From: Ruminococcaceae bacterium OttesenSCG-928-I18
GTDB taxonomy: Bacteria; Bacillota; Clostridia; Oscillospirales; Ruminococcaceae
Reading direction: 5' to 3'
DNA: 64,000 nucleotides
Assembly: GCA_030266325.1 (NCBI GenBank)
Contig: JAJDHT010000003.1
Span: 1-64,000, forward strand
The stretch's first letter is position 1, and each line of letters starts with the position of its first letter. The translations under genes and the position numbers were made by a program. Shown here piece after piece: positions 1-6,971 of this stretch. The notes under the pieces were generated by a model that saw only the letters and a program-made list of their open reading frames with translations, had not been told where the DNA came from and made no database searches.

Positions 1-963
1 GAGGGGATGGGTTTTGATTTTTTCGATGAGTTTTTTTCGGCCGAGCAGGATGCCCGCCTGCGGGGCCCCAAACAGTTTGTCCCCGCTGAAACACAGAATG
101 TCGACCCCGGTTTTCAGGCATTCGTGTACGCTGGGCTCGCCCTGGATACCCAAGGGTGTGAGGGGGAGGAAAGAACCGCTGCCAAGGTCGTAGAAAACCG
201 GGAGATGGCGTTTGCGGCCAAGCTTGACAAGTTCATCCAGGGCCACCTCTTCGGTGAACCCCATGATTTTGAAGTTGCTGGTGTGCACTTTGAGCAGAGC
301 CGCTGTCTCCTCGGGGCGGATCGCCGCCTCATAATCGGAGGCGCGCGTGCGGTTTGTGGTGCCCACCTCGATGAGGCTTGCGCCGCTCATGGCCATGATG
401 TCGGGCACGCGGAAAGCGCCCCCGATCTCGACAAGTTCCCCGCGGGAGACGATGACCTACCCGCCCTTTGTGAGGGAGGACAGCAAAAGCAGCAAGGCGG
501 CCGCATTGTTGTTGACGACGATGGCATCCTCGGCCCCCGTAAGCTCACACAACAGGCCCGAAACATGGCTATAGCGGCTGCCGCGTTCGCCTTTCGGCAA
601 GTTATATTCAAGGTTTGTGTAGCCTGCGGCCACATTCCGGATGGCCTCTACGGCGCTTTCCGCCAGCGGGGCCCGCCCGAGGTTGGTGTGCAGAACGACG
701 CCGGTGGCATTGATCAGCCTTTTCAGGTTTGGCCTTGCGTCCAGTTCCACCGAACGTGTGACCCGGCGCAAAAGGGCTTCTTTGTCCGGCACAGAAGTCT
801 GTAAACCCTCGAGGATACTCTGCCGCAGTTCCTCCAGAACCTGTCTTGTGGCACGGGCCACGGCGGAGTGGCTGGCTCTTTGCGCGGCCTCGATAAGCGC
901 CGGGCTGGCCAGCAATTCGTCCACCTTTGGGATGTTTCTCAGGAGATCACGATTCACGGCCAT
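1..963 (-). CDS. selA: L-seryl-tRNA(Sec) selenium transferase, partial and interrupted by an in-frame TAG
   Basis: PLP enzyme that converts seryl-tRNA(Sec) to selenocysteinyl-tRNA(Sec) using selenophosphate. The N-terminal domain ([10 protein letters not shown]), the [16 protein letters not shown] motif, [33 protein letters not shown] and the PLP-lysine region [14 protein letters not shown] are all present. I start at ATG 963, nine bases after GAGGAG, rather than the GTG six bases upstream. The frame meets TAG at 457-459 (codon 169), between TKGG and VIVSRGEL, where E. coli SelA has Glu. After it the same frame is open and fully SelA-like to the window edge, so the gene is intact apart from this codon. 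The 3' end lies outside the window. It is divergent from the glycine reductase operon, whose GrdA and GrdB need selenocysteine. Identity is certain; whether a full-length protein is made is not. Confidence 0.92.
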
Positions 964-1011
964 TTCCACACACTCCTCAAGTTTCTTCTCATCTTAATTA
1001 TTCCCTTATAT

Positions 1012-1039
1012 ATTGTACCGAAAGCGCCTAAATAATCAA
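1012..1039 (-). promoter_or_regulatory. Probable sigma-A promoter of selA
   Basis: On the minus strand TTGATT (1039-1034) and TACAAT (1017-1012) are separated by 16 bases, about 50 bases upstream of the selA start. This is inferred from consensus only. Confidence 0.5.
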
Positions 1040-1055
1040 GTGCGGGATCAAGTGT

Positions 1056-1105
1056 ATAGATTTTTTAAATGTTGCACAATATTTGCATAGATTTTTTGGA
1101 TTGCA
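1056..1105. repeat. Imperfect direct repeat between divergent selA and grd promoters
   Basis: ATAGATTTTTT occurs at 1056-1066 and again at 1087-1097, each followed within a few bases by TTGCA (1072-1076 and 1101-1105). The 31-base spacing is about three helical turns. The pair sits behind the selA promoter and upstream of the grd leader, where a shared regulator could bind. No regulator is identified. The rest of 970-1240 is AT-rich and contains no gene; a TATAAT at 1192-1197 is the best -10 candidate for the grd transcript. Confidence 0.4.
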
Positions 1106-1244
1106 AATGTGATAAAATGGTTTACAAGCGGGTAGCCTTGTGATAGAATTAACACAAATAAAACAGAATGCGGACATAGCGCATTTTTCACTATAATCAA
1201 TATCTTAGTTACCTTGGGAATGAAGATACCTCTGGGAATGACTG

Positions 1245-1360
1245 TTGTGGGAGAGTCTTACGAGACGCCGAAGGGGCAAGCAAACGGTTCGCCAAACCGT
1301 CCTGCGAAACTCTCAGGCCAACATACCACAATAAGACCCACCCTGGAAACAGATGACAGG
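1245..1360 (+). ncRNA. Glycine riboswitch, single aptamer with downstream ghost helix
   Basis: Conserved glycine-aptamer elements are present in order: GGGAGAG, CCGAAGGGGCAAGC and GAAACTCTCAGGC. P1 forms from TTGTGG (1245-1250) and CCACAA (1326-1331). Only one aptamer is seen. It is followed by a short helix CCCTG/CAGGG (about 1340-1360) of the kind that replaces the second aptamer in singlet glycine riboswitches. Placed before grdX and a terminator, it should let glycine switch on the glycine reductase operon. Confidence 0.93.
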
Positions 1361-1406
1361 GGCATGGCAAAGCTCTTTTTGCCGTGTCTTTTATTGCGCT
1401 TTTTTT
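1361..1406 (+). terminator. Riboswitch-controlled intrinsic terminator
   Basis: GGCATGGCAAA pairs with TTTGCCGTGTC over 11 bp, followed by TTTTATT and a second run of seven T at 1400-1406. It starts directly at the end of the ghost helix, so glycine binding could plausibly alter its formation. It lies 40 bases before grdX. Confidence 0.85.
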
Positions 1407-1447
1407 GAGATGAGAATTTCGGATAAAAACGGGAGAATAGGCGATTC

Positions 1448-1831
1448 ATGGCGAACTGTTACATCCTGAGCAACAACCCGCTTGCGAGCCAAAAATATGG
1501 GAGCTTGGTGAAAGTACAAAAGACGGATGTGATGGGAATTTACACGGCGGCACGGGATGCCATCCATCTCGGGGCAGTGCTGATCAACCACCCCCTTTCG
1601 GGTAGCGTAAAACCGAACGAAAGCCCCTACAGAAGTTTGGTTTTGTCCACACGGCAGGCGGAGGTGGACGAAAAGAGCTTGCAGCTGATCGAAGGGGCCA
1701 TTGCGGTTTTAAAAAAGCTGGGGATAAAAGAGCGTGAGTACCCCGAAACGGTTCTTGATGATTTTCAGGTGATTGACCTCGACTTGCTGGATTCGGCCAT
1801 GGGCGCGCTGCCCGCCGAGTATCACACCTAG
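1448..1831 (+). CDS. grdX: Glycine reductase-associated protein GrdX
   Basis: Small (127 aa) cytoplasmic protein found as the first gene of glycine and betaine reductase operons; its molecular function is not established. The N-terminus CYILSNNPLASQKYG, the central GAVLINHPLSGSVKPNESPYRS and the C-terminal YPETVLDDFQVIDLDLLDSAM are family features. The start is ATG 1448 behind GGGAG; the gene ends in TAG, so UAG does act as an ordinary stop in this genome. It is the first gene behind the singlet glycine riboswitch and is followed by trxB after 77 bases. Confidence 0.85.
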   Translation: MANCYILSNNPLASQKYGSLVKVQKTDVMGIYTAARDAIHLGAVLINHPLSGSVKPNESPYRSLVLSTRQAEVDEKSLQLIEGAIAVLKKLGIKEREYPETVLDDFQVIDLDLLDSAMGALPAEYHT

Positions 1832-1843
1832 AGAAAGCGGTTT

Positions 1844-1868
1844 ATCAGGGGAGAGATTTACCCCTGAT
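1844..1868 (+). other. Intergenic stem-loop between grdX and trxB
   Basis: ATCAGGGG (1844-1851) and CCCCTGAT (1861-1868) form an 8-bp perfect stem with a 9-base loop and no T-run. It is more likely an mRNA processing or stability element than a terminator. Confidence 0.6.
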
Positions 1869-1908
1869 GGCATAAAAGCAAATTCATCCAAGAAAGGGAG
1901 AGGCAAGT

Positions 1909-3138
1909 ATGTCGGAAGTGTATGATATTTTAGTTGTAGGCGGAGGTCCTGGTGGCCTGGCGGCAGGAATCTATGGCAGCCGTGCGCGCTTGAAGACCTC
2001 CATCGTGGAAAAGGGCCGCCCCGGCGGTCAGGCGGCCAGCACCATGGAGATGGAAAACTATCCCGGGACCTTCAGAGAATCCACGGGCCCTGGCATCATG
2101 AAAAACTTTACCGAGCATGCAGAGCACTTCGGAACAGAGATTTTTAAGGGTACGGTATCTGACGTAGACTTTACCGGCCCGATTAAAAAAGTGACGACCA
2201 AAGACGGAGAGACCTATGAGGCAAAATCCGTCATCCTTTCTCCCGGCGCCGAACCCCGGTCCCTGAACATCAAGGGCGAGGGCAAGTTGCGCGGCAAGGG
2301 CGTTTCCTATTGTGCCACCTGCGATGCCGACTTTTTTGAGGACCTGGATGTCATCGTCATCGGCAACGGCGACGCCGCCATCGAAGAGGCCATGTACCTG
2401 ACCCGCTTCGCCGAGAGCGTCACCGTTATCGTTATCCACGACGAAGGCACGCTGGACTGCAACAAGGCCAGCAGCGAGAAAGCGTTCAAAAACGCAAAAC
2501 TCAAATGGATTTGGAACTCGACGCTGGAAGAGATTGTGGGCGACGAGCTGGTGGAAAAAGTGGTTTTGAAAAACATCAAAACCGGCGAGCTGACCGAAAT
2601 GGAAACGAATGGCGTTTTCTTCTTCGTGGGTACGGTGCCGAAGACCGATTTCCTCAAGGGCAAAATCGAGCTCAATGAGCAGGGGTATATCATCACCAAC
2701 GACCTCATGGAGACGAATGTGCCCGGCGTGTACGGCGTGGGCGACGCGCGCGTGAAATACCTGCGCCAGGTGGTTACTGCCGCGGCCGACGGCGCCATCG
2801 CCGCCGTGGCGGCCGAAAAGTACCTCGACGAGATGGAGAGTTTCCGCGAGAACGTACTGGACAAGAAAGAACCCGTACTGCTGGCCTTCTGGGCGCCTCA
2901 GGTGGAAGCTTGCTTCGACGTGCTGGCCAACCTGGAAAAGAAGGTGGAGGAAAAGGGCGGCAAATTGTCGCTGGCAAAACTGGACACCTACCGCAACAAA
3001 AAGACCTCGGGCAGCTACAACGTGACAAAGGTGCCCACCGTGATCTTGTTTAAAGATGGCGAGCCCGTGGATCGCCTGGAGGGCGCGGAAGCCATCACCC
3101 CCGATGCGGTGGAGGCAATGGTGAAAAAGGTTCTGTAA
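1909..3138 (+). CDS. trxB: Thioredoxin reductase fused to a C-terminal thioredoxin-like domain
   Basis: FAD/NADPH disulfide reductase that would pass electrons to TrxA for glycine reductase. The FAD-binding GGGPGGLAAG lies at about 11-20, the redox pair CATC at 135-138, the NAD(P) site IGNGDAAIEEA at about 151, and the second FAD motif GVYGVGDAR near 270. It is 409 aa instead of the usual 310-320. The extra part (about 315-409) is a thioredoxin fold (VLLAFWAP, cis-Pro VPTVILFKDGEPV) in which the CxxC site is reduced to one Cys (C335, in PQVEACFDVL). So the added domain cannot do ordinary dithiol chemistry and may be a docking or regulatory domain. Start ATG 1909 is preceded by AAAGGGAGAGG. 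Confidence 0.92.
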   Translation: MSEVYDILVVGGGPGGLAAGIYGSRARLKTSIVEKGRPGGQAASTMEMENYPGTFRESTGPGIMKNFTEHAEHFGTEIFKGTVSDVDFTGPIKKVTTKDGETYEAKSVILSPGAEPRSLNIKGEGKLRGKGVSYCATCDADFFEDLDVIVIGNGDAAIEEAMYLTRFAESVTVIVIHDEGTLDCNKASSEKAFKNAKLKWIWNSTLEEIVGDELVEKVVLKNIKTGELTEMETNGVFFFVGTVPKTDFLKGKIELNEQGYIITNDLMETNVPGVYGVGDARVKYLRQVVTAAADGAIAAVAAEKYLDEMESFRENVLDKKEPVLLAFWAPQVEACFDVLANLEKKVEEKGGKLSLAKLDTYRNKKTSGSYNVTKVPTVILFKDGEPVDRLEGAEAITPDAVEAMVKKVL

Positions 3139-3156
3139 ACCGCGCATCACTCAAGA

Positions 3157-3183
3157 TAAGCAGGGGGGATTTCCCCTCGCTTA
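3157..3183 (+). other. Intergenic stem-loop between trxB and trxA
   Basis: TAAGC and GCTTA flank GGGG/CCCC, giving an interrupted 9-bp stem with no T-run. It is comparable in position to the stem-loop between grdX and trxB. Confidence 0.55.
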
Positions 3184-3213
3184 GATACAACGCTAGGAAA
3201 GGAGAAAAATGCA

Positions 3214-3540
3214 ATGGTTGAACTGAACAAAGAGAACTTCGACGCGGAGGTTCTGCAGGCCGATGGGCTTGTGTTTGTTGATTTTTGGAGCCCCAAGTGT
3301 GAGCCCTGCATGGCCCTGCTGCCCGAAGTGGAAGCGTTTGCAGAGAAAAACGAAGGCAAGGCCAAATTCTGCAAACTGGACACCGCAGGCAACAAACGCC
3401 TTGCCATCGCCCAAAAGGTGATGGGCATTCCCACCTTTGTATTCTACAAAGATGGCGAAAAGATAGAGGTGTTCGACAAAGAGGCCATCAACGAAGGCGG
3501 CATTGCTGCGGTTGAGGCAAAACTGAATGAGCTTGCCTAA
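3214..3540 (+). CDS. trxA: Thioredoxin of the glycine reductase system
   Basis: Small dithiol carrier (108 aa) that receives electrons from TrxB and re-reduces the selenoprotein GrdA. Thioredoxin fold: VFVDFWSPKCEPC near residues 22-34, cis-proline GIPTFVFYKDGEKI, C-terminal helix. The active site is CEPC preceded by SPK rather than the usual WCGPC, so the conserved Trp is missing; departures from WCGPC are common in glycine-reductase thioredoxins. The ATG is preceded by GGAAAGGAG. It lies between trxB and the catalytic grd genes and is separated from grdE by a structured region. Confidence 0.9.
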   Translation: MVELNKENFDAEVLQADGLVFVDFWSPKCEPCMALLPEVEAFAEKNEGKAKFCKLDTAGNKRLAIAQKVMGIPTFVFYKDGEKIEVFDKEAINEGGIAAVEAKLNELA

Positions 3541-3579
3541 AGACGGCAGTACATCCGTACGGCAAGCCCCAGTTTACTA

Positions 3580-3734
3580 AGGTTGGAAGGGTGGTCTTGA
3601 AAAGGCCGGCCTAGGTGGCAGCCACACCCGCCGGATTTACGGGTTCGCCCCGATCGAAGCGGCTTTGCGCCGTGGAGAGAAAGGCGAAAAGAGCACCGGT
3701 GGATAATCTGCCGCGTAAGCAGGCCCTACAGCCT
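3580..3734 (+). ncRNA. Candidate structured RNA (multibranch) in the trxA-grdE gap
   Basis: The 225-base gap contains a fold I can draw by eye. The closing helix is AGGTTG (3580-3585) with CAGCCT (3729-3734), continued by GGG (3589-3591) with CCC (3724-3726). Inside are at least four hairpins: CCGGC/GCCGG (3606-3610/3630-3634) enclosing GTGG/CCAC; CGGG/CCCG (3640-3643/3649-3652); CGGC/GCCG (3660-3663/3669-3672); CTGC/GCAG (3708-3711/3719-3722). It ends 32 bases before the grdE start. I cannot match it to a riboswitch, T-box, tRNA(Sec), RNase P or SRP consensus. It may be a leader controlling the catalytic genes separately from the thioredoxin system. The fold is hand-made and unverified. Confidence 0.5.
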
Positions 3735-3765
3735 CCCAATAATACATATGAACTGGAGGGATACT

Positions 3766-5052
3766 ATGCGTTTGGAAATTGGCAACATCTTTATTAAAGA
3801 CGTGCAATTCGGCGATAAAACCGAAGTGAAAAGCGGCACGTTATTTGTCAATAAAGATGAACTGGCCAAGATCGCCGGCGATGATGAACGAATCAAGTCC
3901 GTTGAAGTTTTCCTGGCCCGTCCGGGAGAATCGGTTCGCATCATTCCGGTGAAGGATGTCGTGGAGCCCCGCGTAAAAGTGAGCGGTGACGGCGGCATTT
4001 TCCCGGGCTTTATGACCGGGGTGGACCAGGTGGGAAGCGGACGCACACACGTGCTGAAAGGCGCGGCGGTCGTCACCACCGGCAAGATCGTTGGTTTCCA
4101 GGAAGGCATCATCGACATGAAGGGCGCGGGTGCGGAATACACCCCCTTCTCGAAAACCAACAACGTGGTTGTCAAGGTGGAGCCGCTCGATGATCTCAAG
4201 CAGCACGAGCACGAAGTGGTGGTCCGCCTGGCGGGCTTCCGCGCGGCAAACTATCTCGGCGAAGCGGGCAAAGACGTCAAAGTGGATGAGGAAAAAGTCT
4301 ATGAGACCAAACCCATCCTCGAGCAGGTGAAGGAATACCCGAATCTGCCCAAAGTCGTCTATGCCTACATGCTGCAGACCCAGGGCCTACTGCACAACAC
4401 CTATTACTATGGGGTGGACGTAAAACAGATCGTACCGACTTTCATGTACCCGACGGAGGCCTTTGACGGGGCCATCACGAGCGGCAACTGTGTGTCCGCC
4501 TGTGACAAAAACCCCACCTACGTGCATGAAAACAGCCCGGTGATCACCGACCTGTTTGAGCAGCATGGCAAGACCATCAACTTCCTCGGCTGTGTGGTGA
4601 CCAACGAGAACGTCACGCTGATGGACAAAGAGCGTTCTTCGAACATGACCGCCAAACTCGTCGAGTTCCTCGGCGCCGACGCGGCTATCATTTCCGAAGA
4701 GGGCTTCGGCAACCCCGATGCGGACCTCGTTATGAACTGTAACAAGATCGAGGGCAAGGGCGTGAAGACCTGTCTGATCACCGACGAATATGCCGGTCAG
4801 GACGGCGCTTCCCAGTCCCTGGCGGACTCGACCCCCAAGGGCGACGCCTGCGTCACCGCCGGCAACGCCAATGTAGTGGTCACCCTGCCTGTGATGGACA
4901 CCGTGATCGGCTACCCCGAAGTGGCCAATGTCATCGCGGGCGGCTGGGACGGCAGCTTGAATGCCGACGGCAGCATCACCGCGGAGATCCAGGTCATCAC
5001 GGGTGCTACGAACGAGCTCGGCTTCAATTACCTCACGGCAAAGACCGTCTAA
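3766..5052 (+). CDS. grdE: Glycine reductase protein B, proprotein subunit GrdE (alpha/beta)
   Basis: Proprotein of the substrate-specific component PB of glycine reductase. In the family it is cleaved at an Asn-Cys bond and the new N-terminal residue becomes a carbonyl (pyruvoyl-type) group that binds glycine as a Schiff base. The cleavage region SGNCVSACDKNPTYVHENSP is present. The N-terminus MRLEIGNIFIKDVQFG is typical, so I start at ATG 3766 with GGAGG just upstream rather than at ATG 3748, which would place the ribosome site inside the gene. Length 428 aa, as expected. It lies between the structured gap and grdA. Confidence 0.95.
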   Translation: MRLEIGNIFIKDVQFGDKTEVKSGTLFVNKDELAKIAGDDERIKSVEVFLARPGESVRIIPVKDVVEPRVKVSGDGGIFPGFMTGVDQVGSGRTHVLKGAAVVTTGKIVGFQEGIIDMKGAGAEYTPFSKTNNVVVKVEPLDDLKQHEHEVVVRLAGFRAANYLGEAGKDVKVDEEKVYETKPILEQVKEYPNLPKVVYAYMLQTQGLLHNTYYYGVDVKQIVPTFMYPTEAFDGAITSGNCVSACDKNPTYVHENSPVITDLFEQHGKTINFLGCVVTNENVTLMDKERSSNMTAKLVEFLGADAAIISEEGFGNPDADLVMNCNKIEGKGVKTCLITDEYAGQDGASQSLADSTPKGDACVTAGNANVVVTLPVMDTVIGYPEVANVIAGGWDGSLNADGSITAEIQVITGATNELGFNYLTAKTV

Positions 5053-5110
5053 AACTTAGAAACAGTTTAGGACGGCGTACTAAAAATAATAAAAAAGGAG
5101 ACATAGCGTT

Positions 5111-5560
5111 ATGGGCATTCTTAACGGCAAAAAAGTCGCTATTCTGGGCGACCGCGACGGAATCCCTGGTCTGGCGATCGAAGAGTGCGTGAAGCCTGCC
5201 GGCGCAGAAGTGGTATTCAGCACAACCGAATGCTTCGTCTGAACCAGCGCAGGCGCCATGGACCTCGAGAATCAGGCTAGGATCAAAGATCTGGCAGAAA
5301 AATACGGCAACGAAGACTTTATCGTTCTTTTGGGTGGAGGCGAAGCGGAAGCTTCCGGCCTCGCCGCCGAAACCGTATCTGCCGGCGATCCTACCTTCGC
5401 AGGTCCTTTGGCTGGGGTCCCGTTGGGACTCAAAGCGTACCACATCCTTGAGCTCAAGGACGAGATTGATCCCGCAATCTACGAAGAGCAGATCTCCATG
5501 ATGGAGATGGTGCTGGACGTGGACGCCATCAAAAAAGAGGTTGCGGAATATCGCGGCTAA
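5111..5560 (+). CDS. grdA: Glycine reductase selenoprotein A (UGA at codon 44 = Sec)
   Basis: Small selenoprotein (149 aa) that carries the carboxymethyl group as a Se-carboxymethyl-selenocysteine from protein B to protein C and is then re-reduced by thioredoxin. Translation from ATG 5111 (AAAAGGAG upstream) gives [20 protein letters not shown], then ECFV, an in-frame TGA at 5240-5242, and [11 protein letters not shown]. The motif is CxxU, as in the family. A short stem-loop candidate follows the UGA (CCAGCGC...GCGCCATGG), where bacterial SECIS elements lie. An annotation that treats UGA as stop would report only the second half from ATG 5258. Confidence 0.95.
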
Positions 5561-5600
5561 TCCAGCCGATACCAGAGTATATAGAAAAGGGGGAAATAAG

Positions 5601-6899
5601 ATGAGCAAAACGAGAATCGTGCATTATATCAACCAATTCTATGCCGGTATCGGTGGCGAAGACAAAGCTGATGTGCCGCCCGAGAAACGCGACGGCATCG
5701 TTGGCCCTGGCATGGCTCTTTCAAAAGCCTTGGAAGACGTGGCGGAGATTGTAGGCACCGTGATCTGCGGTGACAGCTACTTTTCCGAGAACGAGGAGAG
5801 CGCATCTAAGGTGATCCTCGACATGATCAAGAGCTACGATCCCGAATTGGTTGTCGTCGGCCCTGCCTTTAACGCCGGACGTTACGGCGTGGCGGCCGGT
5901 GGCGTCGCCAAACTCGTAACCGAGAACCTGGAGCTGCCCGTAGTGGGCGGCATGTACATCGAGAACCCCGGTCTCGAGATGTACAAAAAGTACGGCTATT
6001 TCGTGGAGACGGGCAACTCTGCCGCCACCATGAAGAAAGCCATCCCCGACATGGTGGCTGTGATCAAACAGGTCATCGCAGGGGAAGAGGTTACCGGTTA
6101 TGTGCCGAAGGGCATCCGTGTCAATTTCTTCGCTGAAGAGCGCGGCTCCAAGCGCGCGGTGGATATGCTGCTGAAGAAGATCAAGGGAGAGGAATTCCAG
6201 ACGGAATATCCGATGCCTGTCTTCGACCGCGTCGATCCTCAGCCGGCGATCAAGGATATGAAGAAAGCCAAGATCGCGCTGGTCTCTTCCGGCGGCCCGG
6301 TGCCGAAAGGCAACCCAGACCATATCGAGTCTTCCAGTGCTTCCAAATTTGGAAAGTACAGCCTCAAGGATATCGATAATTTCGATTCCTCGAACGGCGA
6401 GACGGCCCACGGCGGTTACGACCCCGTGTACGCCAACGAAGACCTCGACCGTGTACTCCCGGTGGACGTCATCAAAGAGATGCTGAAAGCCGGCGAGATT
6501 GGCTCGCTGCATGATTATTGGTATGCGACGGTTGGCAACGGTACTTCGGTTGCCAATGCAAAGAAATTCGGAAAGGCAATTGCCGAGGAACTCAAAGCCG
6601 ACGGTGTCGACGGCGTGATCCTCACCTCCACTTGAGGCACCTGTACACGTTGCGGTGCAACGATGGTGAAAGCAATTGAAGAAGAAGGATTCCCTGTAGT
6701 TCATATGTGTACTGTCGTGCCGATCTCCCTCACGGTGGGCGCGAACCGTATCGTCCCAACAGTGGCGATTCCTTATCCGCTGGGCAACCCCGCTCTTGAC
6801 CCGGCCGACGAGAAAGAGCTGCGCCGGAAACTGGTCGAAAAGGCTTTGAAAGCCCTGCAGACTGAAGTGACCGAACAGACCGTGTTTAAAGATGAGTAA
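5601..6899 (+). CDS. grdB: Glycine reductase protein B selenoprotein subunit GrdB (UGA at codon 345 = Sec)
   Basis: Selenoprotein gamma subunit of protein B. Its selenolate attacks glycine bound to GrdE and releases ammonia. The start is ATG 5601 after AAAGGGGG (KTRIVHYINQFYAGIGGEDK is family-typical); upstream ATGs are inside grdA. The frame runs to LTST, then TGA at 6633-6635, then GTCTRCGATMVKAIEEEGFP to the stop at 6899, giving a 432-residue product. The site is UGTC (Sec-x-x-Cys). A GCACC/GGTGC hairpin just 3' of the UGA is a SECIS candidate. Read with UGA as stop, the gene would look like two fragments. Confidence 0.95.
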
Positions 6900-6913
6900 T
6901 GTCTAACCTCAGG

Positions 6914-6944
6914 GAGAGCCGGAGAGGACCACTCTCCGGCTCTC
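6914..6944 (+). other. Perfect 13-bp stem-loop between grdB and grdC
   Basis: GAGAGCCGGAGAG pairs exactly with CTCTCCGGCTCTC around loop GACCA. Only TTT follows, so it is at most a weak terminator. It is more likely an attenuator or a processing or stability hairpin that sets the ratio of protein B to protein C subunits. Confidence 0.75.
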
Positions 6945-6971
6945 TTTGAGGATATTTTCGGAGGTGAATCA

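Noticed and set aside
1-963. General UAG reassignment (pyrrolysine code) to explain the selA amber
   Set aside because: grdX and grdD end at TAG with correct family lengths, so UAG is read as stop at least there. Site-specific insertion cannot be excluded and is kept as a finding.
970-1447. Short open frames across the grd leader
   Set aside because: They overlap the glycine riboswitch and terminator and have no ribosome site or recognisable protein.
3586-3597. T-box antiterminator (AGGGTGG)
   Set aside because: Only seven bases resemble the T-box; no ACCGCG continuation, no terminator and no specifier stem upstream, which is trxA coding sequence.
3580-3734. Possible selenocysteine tRNA (selC) near selA and grd
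   Set aside because: Begins GGAAGGGTGG and has a TTCG loop, but there is no UCA anticodon arm, no 8-bp acceptor with CCA end and no variable arm in the right place.
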